64,000 bases of DNA from Micromonospora sp. U21 (GTDB lineage Bacteria; Actinomycetota; Actinomycetes; Mycobacteriales; Micromonosporaceae): the NCBI RefSeq assembly GCF_018070045.1, contig NZ_JAGPYK010000004.1, forward strand, positions 124,001 through 188,000, given 5' to 3'. A model generated the notes under the pieces. That model had not been told where the DNA came from, did no database searches, and saw only the letters and a list, made by a program, of their open reading frames with translations. Position numbers and translations under genes: made by a program. Each line of letters opens with the position of its first letter. Position 1 is the first letter of the stretch. This document shows, one piece after another, positions 1 to 8,983 of the stretch.

Positions 1-617
1 TGCGGATCACCCAGCTGACCACCATGACGACGAAGATCGCGACGATCCCGTAGTTGAACCAGTCGCTGTACCGCTCGACGTCCTGCCAGCGGCTGCCGAG
101 CGCGTAGCCGGCGCCGACGATGAGGGTGTTCCACACCCCACTGCCGATCGTGGTGAGCAGGATGAACTCACCGAGAGGCATCCGGTTCGCCCCGGCCGGG
201 ACGGAGACCAGGCTGCGAACCACGGGCACGACCCGGCCGATCAGCACCGCCCATCGGCCGTGCCGCTCGAACCAGCGGTCGGCCTTCTCCAGGTCGTCCC
301 GGTCCACCAGCGGGATGCGGTCCAGCCAGCGCTTGAGCCGCTCCTCGCCCAGCGCCGCGCCGAGCCAGTAGAGCGCCAGCGCGCCGACCAGCGAGCCGAC
401 CGTCGCGGCCACCACCACGAGCACCACGTTGAACCGGCCCTCGCTGGCGAGGTAGCCGGCCAGCGCCAGCACGATCTCGCTGGGGATGGGCGGGACGATG
501 CTCTCCAGCGCCACCAGCAGCGCCACGCCGACCGGCCCCATGCTGTCGATCACGGTGGCCACCCAACCGGTCAACCCGGTGAACTTGGACGGGTCGACGT
601 TCTGGGCGAGCGCCATG
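1..617 (-). CDS. DedA family membrane protein (3' end cut by window)
   Basis: The minus strand reads from an ATG at 617 to the window edge without a stop, about 205 residues, so the C-terminus is missing. The protein starts MALAQNVDPSKFTGLTG and has the DedA signature: an amphipathic re-entrant stretch with ESIVPPIPSE (about residues 38-47), then LALAGYLA, then GRVVPVVRSLVSVPAGANRM (about 128-147). Several hydrophobic segments follow, ending in an IVAIFVVMVVSWVI membrane helix. DedA (SNARE-associated/VTT) proteins are inner-membrane proteins linked to undecaprenyl-phosphate and phospholipid recycling; the exact substrate cannot be read here. It stands alone and is followed on the same strand by nothing visible in this window. 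Confidence 0.9.
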
Positions 618-713
618 GTCGTCCTTCCGGGTCGGCAGCCGGGGATCAGATGGTCATACCCGATGGGCGCTTCGCCACACCCGCCCGTGAGCCGGGCCAC
701 GTTGCGGTGCCGG

Positions 714-1328
714 TCAGTGCTCCGGGTGCAGCGCGGTGTCGGCCGGCCCCTGCCGCCAGCCGGTGAACACCACGGTGAGGCCGGCGCGGACCGGCGCGCA
801 GCAGAACGGCCCGGCCGTGGCCTCGGCCGCCGGGTCCAGCGGGGCGAGCCGGACCAGTCGCCACGGTTCGTCGTCCACGCGGGCCCGGACGGTCAGCGCG
901 TCGCCGGCCCGGCTGACCCGGACGGTCACCTGCCGGCCCGACCACTCCGGAACCGGAGCCACCGACCAGTCGGAGAACTCCCGGGTCACCACCGCGCCGA
1001 GCTGTAGTTCGCCGTCGCTCACCTCGACGCCGGCTTTGATCCAGTTCCGCTCGTCCACCCGGACCAGCGCACCGGCCTGGTCGAACTGCCCGGTGAGGTC
1101 GAGCCGGAAGCTCACCTCCATGGCGCTGCCGACCGGCAACGGTGCCAGCAGGGCGGGGCCGTTGTCGTGCACGAACCCGTAGCTGGTCCGTCGCCAGAGA
1201 TCGCTCTCCGCCGCCGGTTCGACGATCAGCTCGCCGGTCGGGCTCTCCTCGGCGCGGACCGGCGGATACAGCCAGCCGCCCCGGGCCCAGTCCAACGGTT
1301 CACTCGGCGGTACGAGGTCGATCTCCAT
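714..1328 (-). CDS. DUF1349 family protein
   Basis: A 204-residue protein starting MEIDLVPPSEPLDWARGGW. The pattern of an N-terminal strand, SDLWRRTSYGFVHDNGPALL, a central FDQAGALVRVDERNWIKAGVE and a C-terminal FCCAPVRAGLTVVFTGW matches DUF1349, a concanavalin-A-like beta-sandwich fold found in actinobacterial cytosolic proteins (often labelled 'regulation of enolase protein 1'). No catalytic residues are known for the family. The reading frame stays open upstream to 1424, but that would overlap the divergent GH13 gene, so I prefer the ATG at 1328. It is divergent from that gene with a 94-bp gap, so they probably share a promoter region. Confidence 0.85.
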   Translation of the reverse strand: MEIDLVPPSEPLDWARGGWLYPPVRAEESPTGELIVEPAAESDLWRRTSYGFVHDNGPALLAPLPVGSAMEVSFRLDLTGQFDQAGALVRVDERNWIKAGVEVSDGELQLGAVVTREFSDWSVAPVPEWSGRQVTVRVSRAGDALTVRARVDDEPWRLVRLAPLDPAAEATAGPFCCAPVRAGLTVVFTGWRQGPADTALHPEH

Positions 1329-1422
1329 GACCGGCACGGTACCGGCCGGAAAGCGACCGGCCGGGCTCGGCCGCCCGTCGGCCGGGTTTGCCGCGGTGAT
1401 CGAACGGAGAAGTTCATCCGGC

Positions 1423-3075
1423 ATGGGTGACCGTTGGTATTCCGAAGACGTCGTCTACTGCCTCGACATCGACACGTACGCCGACTCCGACGGCGACGGG
1501 GTCGGTGACATCCGTGGGCTGATCGGCCGGCTGGACTACCTGGCCCGGCTGGGCGTGACGTGCCTGTGGCTGCACCCGATCCACCCGTCGCCCAACCGCG
1601 ACGACGGCTACGACGCCACCGACTTCTACAACGTGGACCCGCGCTTCGGCACCCTCGGCGACTTCGCCGAACTGCTGCACCAGGCGCAGAACCGGGGCAT
1701 CCACGTGATCATCGATCTGGTGGTCAACCACACCTCCGACCAGCACCCCTGGTTCCAGTCCGCCCGCTCCTCGCCGGACTCGCCGTACCGCGACTGGTTC
1801 GTCTGGTCCGACACTGAGCCGGACGACCGGCACCAGGGCATGGTCTTTCCCGGCGAGCAGGACGAGACCTGGAGCTACGACCGCACCGCCAAGGCGTGGT
1901 TCTACCACCGGTTCTACAAGTTCCAGCCGGATCTCAACTTCGCCAACCCGGAGGTCCGGGCGGAGATCAAGAAGATCATGTCGTTCTGGCTCCAGCTCGG
2001 CGTCTCCGGTTTCCGGATGGACGCGGTGCCGTTCATCATCGAGCTGACCGAGCCGGGCAACCCGAACTCGCCGAAGGACTTCGAGTTCCTCACCGAGATG
2101 CGCCAGCACGTGCAGTGGCGGCGCGGCGACGCGGTTCTGCTGGCCGAGGCGAACGTCGAGCCGGACCAGCTGCCGACGTTCTTCGGCGACGCCGGCGGCT
2201 CCGGCAACCGGATCCACATGCTCTTCGACTTCATGCTCAACGGCCGGCTCATGCTGGCCCTGGCCCGCCAGGACCCGGAGCCGCTGGTCGAGGCGCTGCG
2301 CGACACACCGACGCTGCCCGTTGGCGGCCAGTGGGCCACCTTCCTGCGTAACCACGACGAGATCGACCTGTCGCGGCTCACCGCCGAACAGCGCAACCAG
2401 GTGTACGCGCAGTTCGGCCCCGACGAGGACATGCGCATCTACGACCGGGGCATCCGTCGCCGGCTCGCCCCGATGCTCGGCAACGACCGGCGTCGCATCG
2501 AGCTGGCGTACGCCCTCCAGTTCTCGCTGCGCGGCACGCCGGTGCTGCGTTACGGCGAGGAGATCGGGATGGGCGAGGACCTGTCGCTGCCCGGTCGGGA
2601 GGCGATCCGTACCCCGATGCAGTGGTCGTACCAGCCGAATGCCGGCTTCTCCACCGCGGACCCGGAGAAGCTGGTCCGCCCGGTGATCGACAAGGGCGAG
2701 TTCGGCTACCAGAGGGTCAACGTCACGGCCCAGCGCGGTGACTCGAAGTCGCTGCTCGCCTGGTTCGAACGCATGATCCGGACGCTGCGTGAGGCACCGG
2801 AGGTCGGCTCCGGCTCGACCACACACATCGACGTGCCGGCGCCGGCCGGAGTGCTGGCGCACCGGGCGGACGGACCGACCGGGACCATGGTCTTCCTGCA
2901 CAACCTGGGCACCGACGACGTCGAGGTGGACCTGAGCATCCTTGAGGCGGAGGCCGACCTGCCGAACGACGTGCTCGCCGACCGCGGCTACGGCGAGCTG
3001 GGCAAGCTCGGCGCGGTCAAGCTTTCCGGCTACGGCTACCGCTGGATCCGGCTCTGCCGGGGCACGGCCGGCTGA
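1423..3075 (+). CDS. GH13 enzyme, trehalose-synthase-like (TreS-type)
   Basis: A cytosolic 550-residue alpha-amylase-family protein without a signal peptide. GH13 regions in order are DLVVNHTSDQHPWF, GFRMDAVPF (nucleophile about Asp200), LLAEANVE (acid/base about Glu242) and FLRNHDEID (about Asp312), followed by GIRRRLAPMLGNDRRR and RTPMQWSYQPNAGF, which are typical of trehalose synthase (maltose/trehalose interconversion). The N-terminus (WYSEDVVYCLDIDTYADSDG) differs from classical TreS and there is no maltokinase domain, so another alpha-glucosyl activity is possible. The frame is open from 1327, but the ATG at 1423 follows a GGAGAA ribosome-binding site and starts at the family's usual N-terminus. 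Confidence 0.88.
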   Translation: MGDRWYSEDVVYCLDIDTYADSDGDGVGDIRGLIGRLDYLARLGVTCLWLHPIHPSPNRDDGYDATDFYNVDPRFGTLGDFAELLHQAQNRGIHVIIDLVVNHTSDQHPWFQSARSSPDSPYRDWFVWSDTEPDDRHQGMVFPGEQDETWSYDRTAKAWFYHRFYKFQPDLNFANPEVRAEIKKIMSFWLQLGVSGFRMDAVPFIIELTEPGNPNSPKDFEFLTEMRQHVQWRRGDAVLLAEANVEPDQLPTFFGDAGGSGNRIHMLFDFMLNGRLMLALARQDPEPLVEALRDTPTLPVGGQWATFLRNHDEIDLSRLTAEQRNQVYAQFGPDEDMRIYDRGIRRRLAPMLGNDRRRIELAYALQFSLRGTPVLRYGEEIGMGEDLSLPGREAIRTPMQWSYQPNAGFSTADPEKLVRPVIDKGEFGYQRVNVTAQRGDSKSLLAWFERMIRTLREAPEVGSGSTTHIDVPAPAGVLAHRADGPTGTMVFLHNLGTDDVEVDLSILEAEADLPNDVLADRGYGELGKLGAVKLSGYGYRWIRLCRGTAG

Positions 3076-3169
3076 CGTCATGCGGGGGCGGGCCGCCGTC
3101 TCCGGTCACGCGTGACGCCCGGCCGGTCGCTGCCGGTCGGACGTCACGCGATAACCGCAGGGCGAACGG

Positions 3170-6100
3170 TCAGCGCACGCCGAAGGCGCGGACGACGGTC
3201 TGGCTGACCGAGTTGCCCGAGGTGTCCGTGGCGCTGGCACGCAGCGACACGTACCCCGCGCCCTTCGGCGCCCGCAGCTTCGCCGTCCAGGACCCGTCCT
3301 GCGAGCGGTCCAGCGGCTGCTTCTGCCAGTGCGCGCCGTCGTCGTACGAGATCTCCAGGGCGACCGGCCGGACGGTGCCGCAACCAGTGGCGCCGGGCAG
3401 GTGCGCGGCGGACACCGTCAGGTCGGTCCGGTCCTTCGCGGTGCCGGCGGAGTCGGTGTCGACGGAGTAGTCGAGCTGAAGCAGCGGCAGCACGCTCGAC
3501 TCGACCCCGGCTGCCGCTGCCTTCGACCGGAACGTCCACTGGGTCTCGGTGCTGGTCGAATACCGGCCGGCGCTCGGGTCCTGGGCGGTCCGTACCACCA
3601 GCCGGTACGGCAGGTCACCCGTACCCGGCGCGGTGCCGCTGATCCACGTGCTGCTGCTCTGGCCGAGCAGCGTGCCGCCCTGGTACAGGTGATTGGTCTG
3701 CTCGGCGGAGTTCATCGCCATGCCGACGTGGTCGGCACCGCCCCAACCGGGCACGTCCAGGTTGAGGGTGGCTCCGGAGCGGCTGGGCAGCTTGAAGTTG
3801 TTGTTCAGATGCGGCCGTTCGATCGGCTCGAAGAACTGCTCCTCGCCGCGGCTGCCGGCCCGGTAGCTCGTCCGCGTGTCGATCTGGTACGTGTCGGAGT
3901 CGACGTACGCCTCCTGACCCCACTGGTAGAGGTCGCCTGTGGAGACCCAGTCGGTGCGGACCGGGGCGAGCGGCCGGTTGCTGGTCTGGCCGATGCCCCA
4001 GTCGGAGTACGACGGCCAGTCGAACCGGAACTCGCCACCCCGCGCCTGGGAGGTCGGGAGGGTGAAGCCGACGTCGATCCGGGCCAGCGTCTTCTTCGTC
4101 TCGGTCCGGGTCAGCTCGCGTGGGATCCGATTGTGGTACGCCTGGACCAGGTCGTACACGTAGTCGGCGACGGGCTGCGAAACGGCCTCGACCCTGGTGG
4201 ACCCGCGCTGGATCTGCTGGATCAGCGCCTCGCCCTCGTCGGTGCTGAGCAGCGCCACCTCGATCGGCGTGGGGGTGAAGAAGTCGATCCTGTAGTTGCG
4301 CACCTCGCGCCACGGGTTGTCGTTCACCACCAGCATCAGCTTCGCGCCGGCGGCGGTCGCGGCGGCGGCCTGCTCGGAGTCGCTGACGTCCCAGTTGTGT
4401 CGGACCACGACCACCTTGCCCCGGGCGTCGAGCCCGGCGTAGTCGCTCGGGGCGCCATTGCCCGCGAAGACCGCCGGCAGTGTCCAACGGCCCTTCGGCA
4501 ACTGGGTGGTGCCCTGCTGTCGGACCACGTCGTCGAAGTCGACCGTCGTGGTGCCGACGCTCAGCACCGGCTGTTCCTTGCGCCAGCGTGCGCCGACGTA
4601 GAAGTCGCCGTGCCGCACGTCGTGATCGGTCGGCTGGGCCCAGAAGCTGTCGTAGAAGACGCCACCGGCGATGAACGAGCGCCACCGGCCCGCCCCCTGG
4701 GACCGGTAGTAGTCCAGCCGGGTGAACGTCTCGGCGGTCTGCTGGGGCACCGACGCCTCGACCCTGCGGGCGGCCTTGCCGTCCAGCCGGACCGTGGTGT
4801 CCTTCCGCAGGTCGATGTCCGGGTCGCCGAGCAGCGCCAGGCCGAGGGAGTTCGGCCCGTGGCTGCCGGTCACGTTCAGGAAGCTCATCGCCGAGTAGAC
4901 GCCCTCGGGCAGGTACAGCTGCGCCGTACCGTCCGAATCGGTCCCGACGAAGGCCGGCTCGTAGCTGCCGGGCTGGCCCAGCTCGACGACGCCGCTGACC
5001 GGCTTCCCGGAGCGGTCGGTCAGCTCCAGGCGGAGCTGGTGGTACGGCGTGAAGGTGCCGACGGCGATCGCGGTGCGGGTCAGCACGGCCCGGTCCGGCC
5101 CGGTGGCGACGACCTGACCGGTGTACCGGCTGCCGGTGCTGGCCCGGGAGGTGTCCGTGGTCAGGGTGACCGTGGCGGTGCCGTTCGCGGGCACGGTCAG
5201 TTGCGTCGCGGAGAGGCTGAACAGGCCGGCCGGCGCGGTCGCGGCGTCCAGCGCCAGACCCAGCGTGATCGGCTGGCCGGTGGTGTTGGTGTACGTCACC
5301 GGGTGCGTGCTGCCGCCCGCCTTCGTGGTGTCGTACCGCACGCTGGTGGAGACGGTGCCGGTGGCGACGACCGGGGCGCGGACCGCTGCGGCGACGTCGA
5401 CCCGACCGGTGCCGGCCTGGAAGGCGTCGTACTGGGACGTGGCCCGGGTCGTGCTGACCAGGGCATCCTTGAGCTGCTGGCCGGTCCAGTCCGGGTGCTT
5501 CGCGGCGAGCAGTGCGGCGGCGCCAGCGACGTGCGGCGCGGCCATCGATGTGCCGTCCATGGTCTGGTAGGCGCCCTCGCCGGGCGCGTACTGCGACCGG
5601 GCCGCGAGCACCCCGACACCGGGGGCGGTCAGCTCCGGCTTGATGGCCTCGTCGCTGATCCGGGGACCCTGGCTGGAGAAGTAGGCGAGCTGGTCGTCGG
5701 CGTCGACCGCGCCCACGGTCAGCGCGGCGTCCGCCGCGCCCGGCGCGGCGACGGTGCCCGGACCGCCGGCGTTGCTGGCGGAGACCACGAACAGGGCACC
5801 GGTCTCGGTGCTGAGCCTGTTGACCGCCTGGCTGATCGGGTCGGTCCCGTCGCTGGGCTGGTTGGAGCCGAGGCTCATGTTGATGACGCTGGCGTCGGCC
5901 TCCCGGGCCGCCCACTCCATGCCGGCGAGGATCCAGGAGTCCTGCCCGAAGCCGGCGTCGCTGAGCACCTTGCCGATCGCCAGCCGGGCGTCGGGTGCGA
6001 CACCCTTCTCCCGGCCGCCGGAGGCGGCGCCGGTGCCGGCGATGGTGGAGGCGACGTGGGTGCCGTGCCCGACCCGGTCGGTGATCTCCTCGCCGGGCAC

Positions 6101-6907
6101 GAACACGGCGGACTCGCTGATCCGGTCGGTCAGGTCGGGGTGGGTCGCGTCGACGCCGGTGTCCAGCACGGCCACCCGCACGCCCGTGCCGGTGTCGCCT
6201 GCGGCCCACACCTCGGGAGCGCCGATCTGCGCGGTGGTGTCGGCGAGGTCGGCGCGCATCCGCCCGTCCAGCCAGATCTTGGCGATCCCGCCGGCGAAGC
6301 GTCCCTTGCCGCCGGCCGCAGGTGTCGACCTCGCGGTGGGGGCGCCGCCCGTGACCGCGGCCCAGAACTCGTCGGCCTGGTCGTGGTGCTCGCTCAGCGC
6401 GGCACCCGAGATGCTGCTCAGGGTGCGGGTGCGGGTCGCCCCGACGGGCGCGGCGCCGGCGCGCAGGCCGGCGGCGTCGGTGTACGACACGATCAGCGGC
6501 AGGTGGTCCAACCGCGCGTCGTCGTACCCGTCGGCGATCAGCTGGGTGACGTTGAACAGCCGCTTGTCCAACGTGTCCGCTGCCACGTAGGGCAGCACGG
6601 ACTGGGGGTAGACGTAGAGGTCGTCCCCGGCCTCCACCACCCGTACCGGGCCCGGGGTGCCGTCTGGACGCCGTACGTCGAGGGTGCCGCCGTTGGCGCT
6701 CCGGCGGGTGGTGACCGTGTCACCGGTGATCAGGGTGACCGAGTGGGTGCCGGGTGGGGTGGGCAGGTCGGTCGCGGGTGCGGGGGTCGAGCCGGGATCG
6801 GCCGACGCGCCGGGGGCGGCGGCCGCGGCGGATGAGCCGCCGGTCGCCGCGAGGGCCGCGGAGACCACGGCGGCGAGCCAGGCTCCACGGGTACGCGAGA
6901 ACTTCAC
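3170..6907 (-). CDS. Secreted S8 subtilisin-like serine protease with PA domain
   Basis: A 1245-residue secreted protease starting at GTG 6907 behind AAGGAA. Residues 1-33 are a Sec signal peptide (KFSRTRGAWLAAVVSAALAA) followed by an Ala/Pro-rich pro-region. The catalytic triad is visible: VAVLDTGVDATHPDL (Asp about 248), GHGTHVASTIAG (His about 281) and GTSMAAPHVAGAA (Ser about 453). A PA-like insert lies around residues 810-860 (GKVVVVRHNWDVSD...AAGAKLMLVVNDN). The C-terminal third is beta-rich and ends in an Ig-like segment (YVSLRASATDTSGNSVSQ). The length and layout match the large extracellular peptidases of filamentous actinomycetes. It is a single gene convergent with the GH13 gene; the 94-bp gap between them holds a 12-bp palindrome at 3105-3116 but no clear terminator. 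Confidence 0.93.
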   Translation of the reverse strand: MKFSRTRGAWLAAVVSAALAATGGSSAAAAAPGASADPGSTPAPATDLPTPPGTHSVTLITGDTVTTRRSANGGTLDVRRPDGTPGPVRVVEAGDDLYVYPQSVLPYVAADTLDKRLFNVTQLIADGYDDARLDHLPLIVSYTDAAGLRAGAAPVGATRTRTLSSISGAALSEHHDQADEFWAAVTGGAPTARSTPAAGGKGRFAGGIAKIWLDGRMRADLADTTAQIGAPEVWAAGDTGTGVRVAVLDTGVDATHPDLTDRISESAVFVPGEEITDRVGHGTHVASTIAGTGAASGGREKGVAPDARLAIGKVLSDAGFGQDSWILAGMEWAAREADASVINMSLGSNQPSDGTDPISQAVNRLSTETGALFVVSASNAGGPGTVAAPGAADAALTVGAVDADDQLAYFSSQGPRISDEAIKPELTAPGVGVLAARSQYAPGEGAYQTMDGTSMAAPHVAGAAALLAAKHPDWTGQQLKDALVSTTRATSQYDAFQAGTGRVDVAAAVRAPVVATGTVSTSVRYDTTKAGGSTHPVTYTNTTGQPITLGLALDAATAPAGLFSLSATQLTVPANGTATVTLTTDTSRASTGSRYTGQVVATGPDRAVLTRTAIAVGTFTPYHQLRLELTDRSGKPVSGVVELGQPGSYEPAFVGTDSDGTAQLYLPEGVYSAMSFLNVTGSHGPNSLGLALLGDPDIDLRKDTTVRLDGKAARRVEASVPQQTAETFTRLDYYRSQGAGRWRSFIAGGVFYDSFWAQPTDHDVRHGDFYVGARWRKEQPVLSVGTTTVDFDDVVRQQGTTQLPKGRWTLPAVFAGNGAPSDYAGLDARGKVVVVRHNWDVSDSEQAAAATAAGAKLMLVVNDNPWREVRNYRIDFFTPTPIEVALLSTDEGEALIQQIQRGSTRVEAVSQPVADYVYDLVQAYHNRIPRELTRTETKKTLARIDVGFTLPTSQARGGEFRFDWPSYSDWGIGQTSNRPLAPVRTDWVSTGDLYQWGQEAYVDSDTYQIDTRTSYRAGSRGEEQFFEPIERPHLNNNFKLPSRSGATLNLDVPGWGGADHVGMAMNSAEQTNHLYQGGTLLGQSSSTWISGTAPGTGDLPYRLVVRTAQDPSAGRYSTSTETQWTFRSKAAAAGVESSVLPLLQLDYSVDTDSAGTAKDRTDLTVSAAHLPGATGCGTVRPVALEISYDDGAHWQKQPLDRSQDGSWTAKLRAPKGAGYVSLRASATDTSGNSVSQTVVRAFGVR

Positions 6908-7085
6908 GTGATGTCGTTCCTTGTCTCGTCGTCTGTTCTTCTTACTGGGGGTGACAGCGAACAGGACGGTACGCCGGAAAGATCCACTCGTATAGACAGC
7001 TCTTGTTGAGCGATGGTCATCGCTGGTGACTGCCGGTGTGGGGGTTAAGCTCCTTCGATCGACCCCAAGTTACCGGGAGGTAATC

Positions 7086-7844
7086 ATGTCGGAGGAGCCC
7101 CGCGTCGCCATCGTCACCGGAGCCGCACGCGGTATCGGTGCGGCCACCGCCCGCCGGCTGGCCGCCGACGGGATGGTTGTCGCCGTGGTCGACATCGAGG
7201 AGGCGGCCACCAAGGAGACGGTGGACGCCATCGCCGGGGCCGGCGGCCGGGCGCTCGGCGTGGGCGCCGACGTGTCCGACCGGGCTCAGGTCGAGGCGGC
7301 CGTGGAGCGGATCGCCGCCGAGCTGGGCGCGCCCACCGTGCTGGTCAACAACGCCGGGGTGCTCCGCGACAACCTGCTGTTCAAGATGACCAACGCCGAC
7401 TGGGACACGGTCATGGGGGTGCACCTGCGTGGCGCGTTCCTGGTCAGCCAGGCCGCTCAGAAGCACATGGTGGACCGCAGGTGGGGGCGGATCGTCAACC
7501 TCTCCAGCACCTCCGCGCTGGGCAACCGCGGCCAGGCGAACTACGCCGCCGCCAAGGCCGGTCTCCAGGGCTTCACCAAGACGCTCGCCATCGAGCTGGG
7601 GCCGTTCGGGGTGACCGTCAACGCGGTGGCGCCCGGCTTCATCGTCACCGACATGACCGCCGCCACCGCCGCCCGGATGAAGGTCGACTTCGAGGACCTC
7701 CAGAAGCACGCCGCCGCGGAGATCCCGGTACGTCGCCCGGGCCGGCCGGAGGACGTCGCGCACACCATCTCGTTCCTGGCCAGCGAGGGAGCGGGGTTCG
7801 TCTCCGGCCAGGTCATCTACGTGGCCGGCGGCCCCCGGAACTGA
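7086..7844 (+). CDS. SDR family oxidoreductase, FabG-like
   Basis: A 252-residue short-chain dehydrogenase/reductase. It shows the NAD(P)-binding TGAARGIGAATAR (about residues 11-23), NNAGVLRDNLL, and the catalytic Ser-Tyr-Lys set in NLSSTSALGNRGQANYAAAK, with a C-terminal GFVSGQVIYVAGG. The best family match is 3-oxoacyl-(acyl-carrier-protein) reductase, but SDRs of this type also act on other beta-keto or hydroxy substrates and no fatty-acid genes are nearby. The frame is open from 7026; I choose the ATG at 7086 because GGGAGG lies 7 nt upstream and the protein then begins MSEEPRVAIVTG. It is a single-gene unit closed by a hairpin at 7853. Confidence 0.92.
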   Translation: MSEEPRVAIVTGAARGIGAATARRLAADGMVVAVVDIEEAATKETVDAIAGAGGRALGVGADVSDRAQVEAAVERIAAELGAPTVLVNNAGVLRDNLLFKMTNADWDTVMGVHLRGAFLVSQAAQKHMVDRRWGRIVNLSSTSALGNRGQANYAAAKAGLQGFTKTLAIELGPFGVTVNAVAPGFIVTDMTAATAARMKVDFEDLQKHAAAEIPVRRPGRPEDVAHTISFLASEGAGFVSGQVIYVAGGPRN

Positions 7845-7852
7845 CCCGTTCC

Positions 7853-7891
7853 CGTCGAGGGCGCTCCGTGCACGAGGGAGCGCCCTCGACG
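7853..7891. terminator. Bidirectional hairpin terminator
   Basis: A perfect 15-bp stem (7853-7867 with 7877-7891) and a 9-nt loop lie between the convergent SDR gene and the membrane protein gene ending at 7906. There is no strong U-tract, as is common in high-GC actinobacteria. Confidence 0.75.
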
Positions 7892-7905
7892 CGTACGCGG
7901 GTCGT

Positions 7906-8322
7906 TCAGGCGGGGTCGCGGCGGGTGCGCCAGAGCCAGAACAGGCCGAGCACCGGCAGCACCAGCGGGATGTAGCCGTACCCGCTGCCGAACTGCGACC
8001 AGACCGTCTCGTCGGGGAAGAGTTCCGGGTCGGCCAGGCTCAGGACGCCGACCGCGATCACCCCGACCAGCTCCAGTGAGCAGCAGGCCAGCGCGACCCG
8101 TCGGCCGGTGTGCCCGGCGCGGGCCAGCCCCACCGCGGCCACGATGTAGATGAGTGCGGCAAGGGCGGAGAGCAGGTACGCCACCGGCGCCTCGTCGAAC
8201 CGGGTGGCGATCTGCAGACCCGCCCGGCTGGTCGCCGCGATGGCGAAGAGCAGGTAGACCGCGATCAGCAGCCGGCCCGGGCCGGTGTTCGTGGTGCGGC
8301 GGGCCGGTCGTGTCTCAACCAC
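7906..8322 (-). CDS. Small integral membrane protein, function unknown
   Basis: A 138-residue protein with four predicted membrane segments: LLIAVYLLFAIAATSRAGL, VAYLLSALAALIYIVAAVGLA, VALACCSLELVGVIAVGVLSL and YGYIPLVLPVLGLFWLW. A short Arg-rich N-terminus and a GSGYGYIP loop precede the last helix. Its GTG start overlaps the end of the upstream membrane gene by 8 nt (GTGGTTGA), so the two are translationally coupled and probably work together. I do not recognise a characterised family; many actinobacteria have such conserved membrane proteins. Confidence 0.85.
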   Translation of the reverse strand: MVETRPARRTTNTGPGRLLIAVYLLFAIAATSRAGLQIATRFDEAPVAYLLSALAALIYIVAAVGLARAGHTGRRVALACCSLELVGVIAVGVLSLADPELFPDETVWSQFGSGYGYIPLVLPVLGLFWLWRTRRDPA

Positions 8323-8710
8323 CGAGGACCTCCCAGGTCTGCTGCAACCGGACCACCACCACGGGGGCCACCAGGCACACCGCGCAGACGATCGCCGAAC
8401 CCCAGCGGGTCGGCTCCATCCGGGCCAGCACCCAGGCCAGCGGCGGCATGCAGACCAGCGTGACGAGGTAGCCGAAGAAGGCGCCGGGCTCGCCGGGCCG
8501 GTCCCCGCCGCCGACCGCGACCAGCGCCAGCACGGTCAGCGCGAGCAGTGCCAGTTCCAGTACGGCCAGGCCGACGAACTGCACCCGGTCCGGTGGCCGG
8601 TGGCGTACCGCCGCCACCAGTGCCCACGCCGCGACGAGCAGCGACAGCACGATCGACGCCGTCGCCAGGATCCCGTCCACCGGCGAGTTGGCCGCCGCCG
8701 CACTGGTCAT
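8315..8710 (-). CDS. Small integral membrane protein, coupled to the next gene
   Basis: A 131-residue protein with about four hydrophobic helices (ILATASIVLSLLVAAWALVA, VGLAVLELALLALTVLALVA, AFFGYLVTLVCMPPLAWVLA and AIVCAVCLVAPVVVVRL). The ATG at 8710 is used here; an in-frame GTG at 8719 is an alternative. It is first in a two-gene unit with the membrane gene ending at 7906, overlapping it by 8 nt. No function can be assigned. The 273 bp upstream to the Gfo/Idh/MocA gene hold the divergent promoters and nothing else I can identify. Confidence 0.82.
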   Translation of the reverse strand: MTSAAAANSPVDGILATASIVLSLLVAAWALVAAVRHRPPDRVQFVGLAVLELALLALTVLALVAVGGGDRPGEPGAFFGYLVTLVCMPPLAWVLARMEPTRWGSAIVCAVCLVAPVVVVRLQQTWEVLGG

Positions 8711-8983
8711 CGGCCCCACCCGGTCGTCGCCTCGGTCACCGGCACAGCCTACTAACCGTCGTAGTATCCGACGACGCTGCCTCGCTGTCCTTCGCCGCTC
8801 CCTGTCGACCTGCCCCTGATACGGGCAGCTCGACAGGCGCCATCAGGCCATGGCTCCGCCCGCGCGGCGCCGAGAACCTGCGGGCTCCGGTTGGTCGACC
8901 CGCCGCCGTCACGGTTGGTGGGGCGACTAGCGTGGATCACGGCCGTGGTGTCGCCGCGGTCAGGGGAAACGGCGGAGGTACAC

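Noticed and set aside
1414..3081. 555-residue minus-strand frame opposite the GH13 gene
   Set aside because: It is antisense to a gene with complete catalytic motifs; its low-complexity Val/Gly/Arg/His composition is typical of high-GC shadows.
3105..3116. GTCACGCGTGAC palindrome as a terminator or operator
   Set aside because: No loop, no second copy nearby except a half site, and no linked regulator; too short to support a call.
3329..6835. 1168-residue plus-strand frame opposite the S8 protease
   Set aside because: Shadow of the protease's GC-rich third positions; no domain, no ribosome-binding site, Gly/Arg/Val-rich composition.
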